Origin: Acrocarpospora pleiomorpha
GTDB lineage: Bacteria; Actinomycetota; Actinomycetes; Streptosporangiales; Streptosporangiaceae
NCBI RefSeq assembly: GCF_009687885.1
Contig: NZ_BLAF01000077.1
Coordinates: 1 to 52,202 of the forward strand
Direction of reading: 5' to 3'
Length of the DNA: 52,202 nt
Of the stretch, positions 15,367-24,714 are shown one piece after another. Positions within the stretch are counted from its first letter, which is position 1. Every line of letters starts with the position of its first letter. Made by a program: the position numbers and the translations under genes. Below the pieces are notes generated by a model. That model searched no databases, was not told where the DNA came from, and saw nothing but the letters and a program-made list of their open reading frames with translations.

Positions 15367-17487
15367 GTGGATAACGTGGGCGCGCAATCCCAGGTAGTAG
15401 GAGATCCTCCGATGGAACCGACCGGCGCCGAGCCGCTCACCCCGCACGATCCGGCCGCGATCGGGCCCTACCGGCTGCTGGGCCGGCTGGGCGAGGGCGG
15501 CATGGGCACGGTGTACCTGGCCGTCGCGCCTACCGGGCGGCTGGTGGCGGTCAAAGTGGTGAAGGCGCAATTCACCACGGATGAGGATTTCGCCGCTCGA
15601 TTCCACGGTGAGGTGGAGAACGCGCGCCGGGTGGCGTCGTTCTGTACGGCGCAGGTGCTGGACAACGGGAACACCGAGACGGGAACTCCGTACATGGTGA
15701 CGGAGTACATCGCCGGGATTCCGCTGTCGCGGCAGATCTCCCAGTTCGGGGCGCTCGATCCGGGGCCGTTGCACGGGGTGGCCCTGGGGGTCGCGGCGGC
15801 GCTTGCGGCGATCCATGTGGCGGGGTTGGTGCATCGTGATCTGAAACCGGCGAATGTGATTCTTTCCATGTCCGGGCCGCGGGTGATCGACTTTGGGATC
15901 GCGCGGGCGTTGGATGCCACGCACAGCTTCACCCAGTCTGGGGAGTTGCTTGGAAGTCCCGGGTGGTGGGCGCCGGAGCAGGTGCGCGGGCAGGAGATCA
16001 GTCCGTGGACGGACATCTTCGCGTGGGGATGTTTGGTGGCGTATGCGGGGAGTGGGCGGCATCCGTACGGGCGGGGGGATGCGGTCACGCTCGCGGCGCG
16101 GGTGCTGAGCGGGCGGCCTGATCTTGGTGCCCTTCCTGCTCCGTTGAACGAGCTGGCCCGGCGGGCGACCGATCCGGATCCGTTCCAGCGGCCGACCGCG
16201 CAGGATCTGCTGATCGCCCTGGTGGGTGGCGCGATTCCGGAGCCCGCGTCGATGTCGATGGGGTCCGGCTCGCAGAACACGCTGGTCGCCACCGAAATGC
16301 TCTCCGAGTCCTGGGAGGCTCCACCGAACGTGGCCGCCGAACCAGACGTCACGCAAATTCTGGCCCGGACTGCCACGTTCCCGCTTATGACGCCTGACAA
16401 GGCGGTCTTATCCCCTTCGACCACCGGAAACCCGACTCCGGCTCAGGAAAGCCCCGCTTCGGACGGATCCGTTCCGGCTGCCCGCAGCACGTCTCCGGGC
16501 GATTCTGCACCGGGACGCACCAGTACAGAGGGATCTGCTCCGGGTCGCAGCAGTTCGAGCGGCATTACCCCAGCTGGTACCCCTCGGGAAGCTTCTTCAC
16601 CGGATCGCAGCCGTTCGGCTGACCCTCAAGCTTCATCGAGCTCAGGTGGTTACGGGGAGGGCGCTCCGGCGGGATATCAGCAGGGTGCTTCTTCATCTGC
16701 CCCAGCTGCGGCTTCGTCGGCTCCAGCAGGATTCCGGGAAGGTGCTACGTATCCGGAGAGTTCTCTCCCGGCTCGTAACCTTCCGGAAGGTTCTGCCCCT
16801 GGTCGTGCTGGTTCCGCCTCTTCGAGCCCTTCTGGTCGACCTCCCTATGGCGCGTCCGGTCCGAGCCCGGTCCCGGAGGCCGCGTCGCCGACCGCCATGG
16901 AGCAGGTGTGGCGGTCGGTGGAGACCGATCCTCGGGGTGGCATTCCCTATGCGGAGGAATCGCCCACCGAGGCTGGGAAGCGTGAGCGGCCGTCGGTCAT
17001 GCGGTGGTTGCTGGGTGCGGGTGCGGTGGTGGCGGCGCTGACGGTGACGTTGGTTGTTCTGCTCACCGCTGGGCCCGATGAAGAGCCCAAGCCCGTGGCC
17101 AAGGCCAGCGTCTCCGCGCCGCCCCGAATCGGCGAGGACGTGGGCCGCCAGATCGCGCTCGGCGGATACGACCTCGCCTTGATCATCCCCCAGCAGCCCC
17201 GCTGCGGCGTACAAACCCACGAGGGCGCGACCGCGGCCAAGGGCGGTTTCTGCCTGGTCCGCTGGACAATGCTGAACACGGGCGGCGATCTGGCCGCATT
17301 CAACGGCGCGGCCCCCACCCTCATCGATGACAAAGGCAGCGAATACACCCCGCACGAGTCCTCGACCACCCTCCCCACCGCCCTCAAACCCGGCACCAAG
17401 GTAGACGGCGTCCTCGTCTTCGACCTGCCCTCCGGCCGCACCCCCACCAAGCTGTCCCTCACCGACGAAGTGGAGGCTCAGCTATGA
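15367..17487 (+). CDS. Membrane Ser/Thr protein kinase, STPK cassette 2
   Basis: 706 aa from GTG 15367, which has GGGAGG 5 nt upstream; ATG 15412, with AGGAG 8 nt upstream, is a possible shorter start. Kinase domain: GRLGEGGMGTVYLA, VAVKVVK, HRDLKPANVILS, DFGIA, GSPGWWAPEQ. A long Pro/Ser/Gly-rich linker with repeated SAPGR / SSxG units (about 340-535) leads to a membrane helix (about 545-568). The outer domain of about 130 residues has two Cys (RCGV... GFCLV) in the same places as cassette 1. The end overlaps the next gene by ATGA. It shares long identical stretches with the cassette 1 kinase, so the pair arose by duplication. Confidence 0.92.
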   Translation: MDNVGAQSQVVGDPPMEPTGAEPLTPHDPAAIGPYRLLGRLGEGGMGTVYLAVAPTGRLVAVKVVKAQFTTDEDFAARFHGEVENARRVASFCTAQVLDNGNTETGTPYMVTEYIAGIPLSRQISQFGALDPGPLHGVALGVAAALAAIHVAGLVHRDLKPANVILSMSGPRVIDFGIARALDATHSFTQSGELLGSPGWWAPEQVRGQEISPWTDIFAWGCLVAYAGSGRHPYGRGDAVTLAARVLSGRPDLGALPAPLNELARRATDPDPFQRPTAQDLLIALVGGAIPEPASMSMGSGSQNTLVATEMLSESWEAPPNVAAEPDVTQILARTATFPLMTPDKAVLSPSTTGNPTPAQESPASDGSVPAARSTSPGDSAPGRTSTEGSAPGRSSSSGITPAGTPREASSPDRSRSADPQASSSSGGYGEGAPAGYQQGASSSAPAAASSAPAGFREGATYPESSLPARNLPEGSAPGRAGSASSSPSGRPPYGASGPSPVPEAASPTAMEQVWRSVETDPRGGIPYAEESPTEAGKRERPSVMRWLLGAGAVVAALTVTLVVLLTAGPDEEPKPVAKASVSAPPRIGEDVGRQIALGGYDLALIIPQQPRCGVQTHEGATAAKGGFCLVRWTMLNTGGDLAAFNGAAPTLIDDKGSEYTPHESSTTLPTALKPGTKVDGVLVFDLPSGRTPTKLSLTDEVEAQL

Positions 17488-19058
17488 CCCGCTCCGCGCT
17501 CCTCGCCGCAGCCCTCGCCACCGCACTCGCAGTCCTGACCACCCCGGCCCTCGCATCCGGTACGGCATCCGCATCGGGCACGGCTTCCGCCTCCATACCC
17601 GGCGCAGCGGCTGGCACGGTATCCGCCCACACATCTGGCAGAGCTTCCGCCGTCGCATCCGTCTCGGCATCCGCCCGTGCCGACTGCTCCACCGCGGCAG
17701 GCCCTGCTGACTTCAACGGAGACGGTCTCACCGACGCCGTCACCGGCGACCCCTTCGCCGACCTCGATGGCATCGAGGGCGCCGGCATCGTTCAGGTCCT
17801 CCTCGGCGGCAAGACCGAAGAAGCACCCGACGGCCTCCCTGGTGCCGGTGGCACCCTCGAACTGCGCAGCCCCAACCCCGAGCCCGGCGACGGCTTCGGC
17901 TGGGCCGTACGAACAGCCCATGTCAACGACGACAAATGCCTCGACGTCATCGTCGGCGCCCCCTACACGGGTGAAACCGACACCGGTGCCGCGTACGTCT
18001 TCTTCGGCACCGCCTCCGGGGACTCCGAAGTGCTCCCGCTGGACACGGACAAACAGCCGGAAGCCCATTTCGGCTGGTCCCTGGCGGCCGCTGACCTGAC
18101 CGGCGGCGGCGCGATCGTCGCCGTCGGCGAACCCCACGCCGACGAACCCGCCGATGCGGGCGCGGTGCACATCTTCGACCTGGACGGGACGATCCGCTCC
18201 ACCAAACGCCTCACCCAGGAGAACGAGGGCGTCATCGGCAACGGCGAGGTCGGCGACATGTGGGGCTGGTCCCTCGCGATCGGCAACCTCGGCGGTGATT
18301 CCGACAAACCCGACCTGGTCGTCGGCGCTCCGTACGAGAACAACGACGGCACCGGAATTCAGGTCGCCTCCGGCAAAATCGACTCCGGCATGGTCGCGGT
18401 CATCTTCGACATCCTCGAAAAGGGCCCCTACACCAGCCGCAAATGGGACCTCAACCAGGCCACCAAGGAAGTCGTCGAAAAATCAGGCAACCGTTTCGGC
18501 TGGTCCCTGGCGTACGCCGAGTGGGGAAACACCGGATATCTCGCGGTCAGCACCCCCTTGGCCGACCAGGGCGACATCGCCGACACCGGCGCGATCCAGC
18601 TGTTCGAACGCAAAGGCTCCGGCGAACTCGCCCCCTACCGCACCATCCGCATGGGCGTCGGCGAACTCCGCTTCCCCACGATCCCGGTCGTCAAAGGCGC
18701 CGCCATCGGCTGGTCCATGGCCTTCCTGAACCCCCGCGGCACCCCCGTCATCGCGATCGGCGAACCCTTCGCCTCAACCACCGAGGCCCGCGAAACCGGC
18801 CGAGTCCGCTTCGCCCCCGTACGCGGCGGCGAAAACGGCGACGGCCTCGACTTCCCCGACCCCCAGCCCTACCAACACTTCGGCTGGTCCCTAGCCGCCT
18901 ACGGCAACCCCAACGGCCTCACCCCCGGCCAGGGCCTGGTCATCGGCATCCCCGACCGCAAAGGCGGCGGCGCCGTAGCCACCCGCGCCCAAGGCCCCGC
19001 CACCCTCATCAAAACCACCCGCAAGGGAACCACCGACCTAGGCCGCTCCGTCGGCTGA
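17484..19058 (+). CDS. Secreted FG-GAP repeat protein, cassette 2
   Basis: 524 aa. Signal peptide (MTRSALLAAALATALAVL, then TTPALA) followed by a Ser/Ala-rich low-complexity stretch to about residue 70. A Ca-binding DFNGDGLTDA loop and six FGWSLA-like repeats with VGAPY / VGEPH turns then predict an integrin-alpha-type beta-propeller outside the cell. ATGA overlap with the kinase means translational coupling, so kinase and propeller are made together. Function unknown; it could be an extracellular partner or ligand-binding subunit of the kinase. It ends 18 bp from the convergent rpf stop. Confidence 0.85.
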   Translation: MTRSALLAAALATALAVLTTPALASGTASASGTASASIPGAAAGTVSAHTSGRASAVASVSASARADCSTAAGPADFNGDGLTDAVTGDPFADLDGIEGAGIVQVLLGGKTEEAPDGLPGAGGTLELRSPNPEPGDGFGWAVRTAHVNDDKCLDVIVGAPYTGETDTGAAYVFFGTASGDSEVLPLDTDKQPEAHFGWSLAAADLTGGGAIVAVGEPHADEPADAGAVHIFDLDGTIRSTKRLTQENEGVIGNGEVGDMWGWSLAIGNLGGDSDKPDLVVGAPYENNDGTGIQVASGKIDSGMVAVIFDILEKGPYTSRKWDLNQATKEVVEKSGNRFGWSLAYAEWGNTGYLAVSTPLADQGDIADTGAIQLFERKGSGELAPYRTIRMGVGELRFPTIPVVKGAAIGWSMAFLNPRGTPVIAIGEPFASTTEARETGRVRFAPVRGGENGDGLDFPDPQPYQHFGWSLAAYGNPNGLTPGQGLVIGIPDRKGGGAVATRAQGPATLIKTTRKGTTDLGRSVG

Positions 19059-19076
19059 CTCCGGGTCGTTGGGGTG

Positions 19077-20516
19077 TTAGGCGCCGAGGCGGGCGCCGCA
19101 GTGGGGCCATTGGCCTTGCCAGCGGCCCTGGACTCGTTGGAAGAGGAGTTGGGCGCGGTAGGTCTGTTCTTCGGCGGGCCAGTCGTTGGGGGTTTTGGTG
19201 CCGCCTACGGCTTTCCACATGGGGAGGCTGAACTGGTACATGCCGTAGTAGGGGCCGCCAGGGTTGTACGCCTTGGGGTTGCCGTGGGATTCGCAGTCGG
19301 CGAGGCCGGCCCAGTTGAGGGCGGCGACGTTGGGGGCGATGGGGATGGTGTGCGGGGGGAGGGCGGGGATCACCCGGATGATCGAGCCGTCTTTGGGGAA
19401 GTCTTTCAGGCCGGGGCGGACGGTGTTGCCTTTGGCGAGCGTGATGTTGGCCTGTTTGAGGACTTCGGCGACGGTGCGGCCGGTCGTGATGGTGGTGACG
19501 CGGATCTTGTCGGCGACGATGGAGACCTTGCGTTGGGTTCGCACGCTCAGTTTGAAGCCGGAGACGGGGATCTGGCGCATGCGGTTGGCGGACAGGCGGA
19601 GGCGGGCGGGGTCGAGTTTGAGGTCTTCGAGAGCGTCGCCTACGTTGAGCGCGGTGATCATGTGGGTGCTGCGCTTGCCGTCCATGATCAGTGTGAGCGG
19701 GCGCGCGTGCCGTACGACGATGGTGGCGCCGTCGGCCACGGGTTCGGTCGGGGCGGGCTGGACGTGGTCTTCGGCGTCGTAGCTCACATTGGCGGCGTCG
19801 AGCACGCCATGCACGGTTCCGGCGAAGCTGCGTAACGTGATGAGATCTCCGTCGACGTCGAGGGTGACCTCTGTGGCCAGGCCGCCGCCAACGATCATGC
19901 CGAGTGATATTCCGGCGAGAGCGGCGTAGAGCGATGCAGACCAAGGGGAGAGCAGCCAGGTCCGCCAGGTGGGCGCGGATTGCCGGCTCGATTCAAGCAT
20001 CAGGTCGTGGAAGTCCTCAGGCGATAAAACAGCCTCATGACCGCTCTGCCGCCGCACCCGACGCGACCCCTGCCGCAGCCCAGTCCGCCCACCGTCCTGA
20101 ACACCGTCCTGAGCACCGTCGTCAAACGATTCCCCGCTACCTAACAGCCCGTCCTCGCGGGTGTCGTAGGAGTGCTCCCCCAGGCTCCCGGGCTCGGCAG
20201 ACGGCTCCCCGACGGGCTGACGCCTGCGCCTGCGACCCACACGCGCCGACCCGACCGGCGCGTCCATCCGCATTCGATCAGTCGATGCCGACTCGACCGG
20301 CGCACCTGTATCCATCTGACCGGCGGATGGAAGCCCAACCGGCGCACCTGTATGCCCTCGATCGGCGACTGGCGCGCTCATATCCGTTTGATCTGCTGGT
20401 GGAGATCCGGCCGGTGCACCCGGGTGCGTTCGATCGGTGGGGGGCGGTCCGACCGGCTCGCCTCCCGGCTCGCCGCTGCCGCGCCCGGACGGTTGCTCCA
20501 ATGTCGGTGAATACAT
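19077..20516 (-). CDS. rpfB: Resuscitation-promoting factor, DUF348-Rpf type
   Basis: 479 aa. About 195 hydrophilic residues, partly built of degenerate DAPVG-like repeats, precede a membrane/signal helix (SLYAALAGISLGMIVGGGLA, about 205-225). Three DUF348 modules follow, then a C-terminal Rpf lysozyme-like domain with catalytic Glu in DCESHGNP and YYGMYQF. Rpf proteins cleave peptidoglycan and promote outgrowth. The G5 domain usual in RpfB between DUF348 and Rpf is not recognisable. The start at 20516 has a GGAAGG-like site; a much shorter start just before the helix cannot be excluded. The position next to tatD and rsmA is conserved. Confidence 0.88.
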   Translation of the reverse strand: MYSPTLEQPSGRGSGEPGGEPVGPPPTDRTHPGAPAGSPPADQTDMSAPVADRGHTGAPVGLPSAGQMDTGAPVESASTDRMRMDAPVGSARVGRRRRRQPVGEPSAEPGSLGEHSYDTREDGLLGSGESFDDGAQDGVQDGGRTGLRQGSRRVRRQSGHEAVLSPEDFHDLMLESSRQSAPTWRTWLLSPWSASLYAALAGISLGMIVGGGLATEVTLDVDGDLITLRSFAGTVHGVLDAANVSYDAEDHVQPAPTEPVADGATIVVRHARPLTLIMDGKRSTHMITALNVGDALEDLKLDPARLRLSANRMRQIPVSGFKLSVRTQRKVSIVADKIRVTTITTGRTVAEVLKQANITLAKGNTVRPGLKDFPKDGSIIRVIPALPPHTIPIAPNVAALNWAGLADCESHGNPKAYNPGGPYYGMYQFSLPMWKAVGGTKTPNDWPAEEQTYRAQLLFQRVQGRWQGQWPHCGARLGA

Positions 20517-20686
20517 GGACCCGCCCTTCCGGAGGTTGACCGGCTCACGACGCTAGCGCCGTCGTCACTCCTACCTCAACCTCATCACTGATTCCCCGCC
20601 GTGACATTGGTCGCAGTTGGCTCAGGAGAATGCCCCCCAATATGCCGCAAGAACCACGCATTAGCAGGCTTTTTGCCGATCTGGCT
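20517..20686 (-). other. rpf upstream region with small hairpin
   Basis: 170 bp between tatD stop and rpf start. ACGACG and CGTCGT around a 7-nt loop (within about 20551-20570) form a small hairpin. I looked for the c-di-AMP (ydaO) riboswitch that precedes many actinobacterial rpf genes and do not see its conserved blocks. Confidence 0.35.
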
Positions 20687-21550
20687 CTACCAGGCGCCGA
20701 AAACCTGCTCCCCGTTGCGACTGACCGCCTTGGCCAGATCGTCGGCAGCCATGCCCTTCACCTCGGCCAGGCAGCGCAACGTCAACGGGATCAGGTAGGG
20801 CGCGTTCGGCTTTCCCCGGTGCGGCGTGGGCGGCAAATACGGCGCATCCGTCTCCACCAGCATGAGCTCCACCGGCGCCACCGCCGCCGCTTCCCGCAGA
20901 TACCCTGCGTTCTTGTACGTCACCGGCCCAGAAAACGACAGGAAATATCCCGCCTCAGCACACTTCTTGGCCATTTCGGCGTCGCCCGAATAGCTGTGGA
21001 ACACCACGACCTCCGGCGCCCCCTCCTCGGCGAGCACCGCCAACACCGCATCGTGCGCGTCCCGATCATGGATCACCAGCGCCTTGCCGGTCCGCTTCGC
21101 GATCTCGATGTGCGCCCGGAAACTCGCGTGCTGGTCATCGCGCGACGCCCAGTCCCGGTAGAAGTCCAGCCCGGTCTCCCCCACCGCCCGCACCCTCGGC
21201 TGCCGAGCCAGCTCCTCAATCTCCGCGAGCACCTCAGGCGTGGCCGCATGCGCCTCATTCGGATGGATCGCCACCCCTGCGTACACATCCGGATGGTCCC
21301 GCGCCACTTCGGCATTCCACCGCGAGGACCGCAGATCGTACCCAATAGTCACCAACCTGGTGACCCCCACGGCCCGCGCCTGCTCCACCACCGCGGCCAC
21401 CGAAGACCCGGCCGCCTGAGCGGCCAGCGCCACCGGATCTCCGGAGGACGCCTGCCGATCCCCGACCATGATGTCGAGATGGCAGTGGGAATCGAACACC
21501 TCGGTTCCCAGCGGCTCAGGCGGGGACGGCAGCTCACGCGACATGCCCAC
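20687..21550 (-). CDS. TatD family metal-dependent hydrolase
   Basis: 287 aa TIM-barrel deoxyribonuclease/hydrolase. Metal ligands visible: DSHCHLD near residue 20, GETGLD (about 135), IHDRDAHD, FHSYSGD (usually HCFSGD) and ETDAPYLPP. Start ATG 21550 (MGMSRE) or 21544; the latter begins 3 codons closer. The gene sits 15 bp after metG on the same strand, and metG-tatD-rpf is the standard actinobacterial order, so one transcript is likely. Confidence 0.92.
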   Translation of the reverse strand: MGMSRELPSPPEPLGTEVFDSHCHLDIMVGDRQASSGDPVALAAQAAGSSVAAVVEQARAVGVTRLVTIGYDLRSSRWNAEVARDHPDVYAGVAIHPNEAHAATPEVLAEIEELARQPRVRAVGETGLDFYRDWASRDDQHASFRAHIEIAKRTGKALVIHDRDAHDAVLAVLAEEGAPEVVVFHSYSGDAEMAKKCAEAGYFLSFSGPVTYKNAGYLREAAAVAPVELMLVETDAPYLPPTPHRGKPNAPYLIPLTLRCLAEVKGMAADDLAKAVSRNGEQVFGAW

Positions 21551-21565
21551 AACCTATCGCCACCT

Positions 21566-23356
21566 TCACTTGGCGGGGTCGGCCAGGCGTGCCAGCTCCT
21601 CATCGATGATCTTCGGGTCCAGCTTGGTGAACAGCGGCGTCGGCGGGGCGAGACGCGTGCCGGAACGGATCGGCCGGTGTTCCCAGGTCGCCGCCCCGTC
21701 GTAGGCACCCGTGATGATCGGGTAGCTGGGCCCGCCATCCTCGTCGACCTCGCTGATCTGCGGCATGCCGGACCACACACCCTCCCCGCCCAGCATCTCG
21801 AAGATCTTGTTGGACGAGGTCGGCAGGAACGGCGTGAGCAGCGTCTTGGCGTCATCGACCACCTGCAACGCCACATGCAGGATCGACCCCTGCCGGGAAG
21901 CATCGTCCTTGATCTTCCAAGGCTCCTGCTCGGCCAGGTACTTGTTGGCATCCCGAACCACGTCGAACGCCTCGTTGACGGCGTTCTTGAACCGGGATCG
22001 GGCGAGCTCGGCGCCCACGGAGGCGAAAGCCGTACGCGAACGAGCCAGCAGCGCGCGGTCGGCATCGGTGAGATCGACGGCGGCGGGGATCTCGCCGAAG
22101 TTCTTGGCCGCCATGGAGATCGACCGGTTGACCAGGTTGCCCCAGGCCGCGACGAGCTCGCCGTTGTTGCGGTTGACGAACTCCGACCAGGTGAAGTCGG
22201 TGTCCTGATTTTCCGGACCCGCGACCGAGATGTAGTAGCGCAGCGCGTCGGCCGAATACCGCTCCAGGAAGTCGCGCACGTAGATGACGACAGACCTGGA
22301 CGAGGAAAACTTCCGCCCCTCCATCGTCAGGAATTCGCTCGAAACCACCTCGGAGGGCACCTCAAGCCGCCCGAGCGACCCCGGCGTCCCCCCGCGCGCG
22401 CCCTCGCCGTTGTAGCCGAACAGCAGCGCCGGCCAGATCTCGGCATGGAAGACGATGTTGTCCTTGCCCATGAAGTAGTAGCCGCGCGCGTCCGGGTTCT
22501 GCCACCAGGCACGCCAGGCGTCGGGATCACCGGAGCGCCGAGCCCACTCGATCGAGGCGCTGAGATACCCGATGACGGCGTCGAACCAGACATACAGCCG
22601 CTTGTCGCTGCGGTCACGCCAGCCATCCAGCGGGATCGGCACCCCCCAGTCCAGATCCCGCGTGATCGCCCGAGGCTGCAGATCGCCGAGCAGGTTGAGC
22701 GCGAACTTGAGCACGTTGGGACGCCATTCACCCTGCTTGCCCTGCAGGTACGTGCCGAGCACCTCGGTGAAGGCGGGCAGATCGAGCATGAAATGCTCGG
22801 TCTCGATGAACTTGGGCGTCTCGCCGTTGATGCGCGACCTGGGATTAATAAGGTCGACCGGGTCGAGCTGATTGCCGCAGTTGTCACACTGGTCGCCACG
22901 CGCGCCGTCATATCCGCAGATCGGGCAGGTGCCCTCGATGTAGCGGTCAGGAAGAGTGCGCCCGGTAGACGGGGAAACCGCACCGAGCGTGGTCTTCGGG
23001 AAGACGTATCCGTTGTTGTACAGCCCGAGGAAGATCTCCTGGGCGATCGCGTAGTGGTTGCGTGTGCTCGTCCGGGTGAACAGGTCATACGACAGCCCGA
23101 GCGCGGTCAGGTCCTCGGCGATGATCCGGTTGTACCGATCGGCGAGGTCGCGGGCGGACAGGCCTTCCTTGTCGGCCTGGACCTGGATCGGGGTGCCGTG
23201 CTCGTCGGTCCCCGAGACCATCAGCACCTTGTTGCCCGCCATCCGCTGGTAGCGGCTGAAGACGTCGGACGGCACGCCGAACCCGGAAACGTGCCCGATA
23301 TGCCGCGGCCCATTGGCATAGGGCCACGCGACGGCGGTCAAGATGTGCTGAGACAT
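21566..23356 (-). CDS. metG: Methionyl-tRNA synthetase
   Basis: 596 aa class I synthetase. HIGH motif is HIGHVSGFG (near residue 20). A four-Cys zinc knuckle CPICGYDGARGDQCDNCG is intact, and the KMSKS loop reads KFSSSR. An anticodon-binding helical domain follows, with W at the expected position. The protein ends without the C-terminal dimerisation domain, as is usual in actinobacteria. Confidence 0.96.
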   Translation of the reverse strand: MSQHILTAVAWPYANGPRHIGHVSGFGVPSDVFSRYQRMAGNKVLMVSGTDEHGTPIQVQADKEGLSARDLADRYNRIIAEDLTALGLSYDLFTRTSTRNHYAIAQEIFLGLYNNGYVFPKTTLGAVSPSTGRTLPDRYIEGTCPICGYDGARGDQCDNCGNQLDPVDLINPRSRINGETPKFIETEHFMLDLPAFTEVLGTYLQGKQGEWRPNVLKFALNLLGDLQPRAITRDLDWGVPIPLDGWRDRSDKRLYVWFDAVIGYLSASIEWARRSGDPDAWRAWWQNPDARGYYFMGKDNIVFHAEIWPALLFGYNGEGARGGTPGSLGRLEVPSEVVSSEFLTMEGRKFSSSRSVVIYVRDFLERYSADALRYYISVAGPENQDTDFTWSEFVNRNNGELVAAWGNLVNRSISMAAKNFGEIPAAVDLTDADRALLARSRTAFASVGAELARSRFKNAVNEAFDVVRDANKYLAEQEPWKIKDDASRQGSILHVALQVVDDAKTLLTPFLPTSSNKIFEMLGGEGVWSGMPQISEVDEDGGPSYPIITGAYDGAATWEHRPIRSGTRLAPPTPLFTKLDPKIIDEELARLADPAK

Positions 23357-23396
23357 GCGTCCAGCCTAGAGCCCCTTGACCGCCCGCTCGAACCGA

Positions 23397-24617
23397 TTAA
23401 CCCCGCGTGGCCGTACGGGTGACGGCCTCCGCCGCCTCCTCGGCCGCAGACGCGGCGATGTCGATCGAGGTCTCCTTCGACCGGCGAATGCCCAGGATGC
23501 TGATGAACAGGGCCGCGAAAATCGTCTGGAAGCTCATGATGAACGCGGTCGCCGACGGCACGACCATGCGCAGCACCTCGGCCGGAATCAGCTCACCGAA
23601 GCCCCGGCCACCCCAGTGCGCGAGCGAGGCGATCAGGCCGACCAGACCGCCCAGCGCCAGCAGCCCACCGGCGACCAGGCCCTTCTCCAGGGTCACGATG
23701 TCGACCAGCTTCCGCACCCGCCGGTCCTCCGGAAGGAACCCCTCCTCGGCCGCGTACACCTTGGTGAACAGCGCGAACAGCGCGGCCTGGAACCCGATCA
23801 CCACCATCGCGGACGCCCCGACCAGGGTGTCGATGTCGAACGCGAGCTTGCCGATGTAGACCGGGCCGAAGGTCAGCGCGGTGCCCGCGACCAGGCCGAG
23901 CGTCATCAGCACCAGGCCGGGGATGAAGAACAGCCAGCGCGGGCTGTACAGCAGCAGGAAGCGCAGGTGGCGCCAGCCGTCCCGCCAGGAGCGCAGGTGC
24001 GGCGGGCGGGAGCGGCCGTCTGGCGACAGGGTGGTCGGCACTTCGCGCACGTCCAGGCCCTGCAGGGTCGCCTTCACGACCATCTCGGAGGCGAACTCCA
24101 TGCCGCCGGTCTGCAGGCCCAGGCGCAGGATCGAGTCGCGCCGGAAGCCGCGCAGGCCGCAGTGGAAGTCGCCGATCGCGCTCGGGAAGAACAGCCGCCC
24201 GACGAACGAGAGCACCGGATTGCCCAGGTAGCGGTGGAGCGGGGGCATCGCGCCCGGGGCGATCCCGCCCTTGAAGCGGTTGCCCATCACCAGCTCGCCA
24301 CCCGCGCGCAGTTCCTCAACGAACGGCAGCAGACCGGTGAAATCGTAGGAGTCATCCGCGTCGCCCATGATGACGTACTTGCCGCGCGCCGCCCGGATGC
24401 CACCGATCAGGGCATTGCCGTACCCCTTCTCGGCAATGTGCACCACGCGGGCGCCGGCATCCCTGGCCAGCTGCTGCGAGCCGTCGGTGCTGCCGTTGTC
24501 GGCGATCACCACTTCGCCCTCGATGCCGTGCTCGCGCATGCAGTCCAGCGCCTTGCGCACACACGTTTCCACGGTCTCCGCCTCGTTGAGGCAGGGCATG
24601 ACCACCGTGAGTTCCAC
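23397..24617 (-). CDS. GT2 glycosyltransferase with C-terminal membrane domain
   Basis: 406 aa from GTG 24617, which has GAGGGG 7 nt upstream; an ATG at 24653 lies 12 codons earlier without such a site. GT-A nucleotide-sugar domain: VVMPCLNEAETV at the start and DxD-type MGDADDSYDF near residue 90. The second half has four hydrophobic segments (about 225-260, 265-300, 325-350, 365-395). This is the layout of polyprenyl-phosphate glycosyltransferases (dolichol-phosphate mannose synthase type), which would supply the GT-C enzymes encoded nearby. Confidence 0.88.
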   Translation of the reverse strand: MELTVVMPCLNEAETVETCVRKALDCMREHGIEGEVVIADNGSTDGSQQLARDAGARVVHIAEKGYGNALIGGIRAARGKYVIMGDADDSYDFTGLLPFVEELRAGGELVMGNRFKGGIAPGAMPPLHRYLGNPVLSFVGRLFFPSAIGDFHCGLRGFRRDSILRLGLQTGGMEFASEMVVKATLQGLDVREVPTTLSPDGRSRPPHLRSWRDGWRHLRFLLLYSPRWLFFIPGLVLMTLGLVAGTALTFGPVYIGKLAFDIDTLVGASAMVVIGFQAALFALFTKVYAAEEGFLPEDRRVRKLVDIVTLEKGLVAGGLLALGGLVGLIASLAHWGGRGFGELIPAEVLRMVVPSATAFIMSFQTIFAALFISILGIRRSKETSIDIAASAAEEAAEAVTRTATRG

Positions 24618-24714
24618 GTCGCAACCCCTCAAGCTCCCGATCAGATCAACCAATCATGCCCGCTACCCCCACGTGCCCGAGTCAAGTCCGTGAAACGACT
24701 GGCATTCTGTAAGC

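Noticed and set aside
14410..16356. rsmA frame open to 16356 (648 aa)
   Set aside because: RsmA homology begins only at 15258; upstream translation is the antisense of kinase 2.
20517..20686. c-di-AMP riboswitch upstream of rpf
   Set aside because: I looked for its conserved blocks on the minus strand and did not find them; the space is also short.
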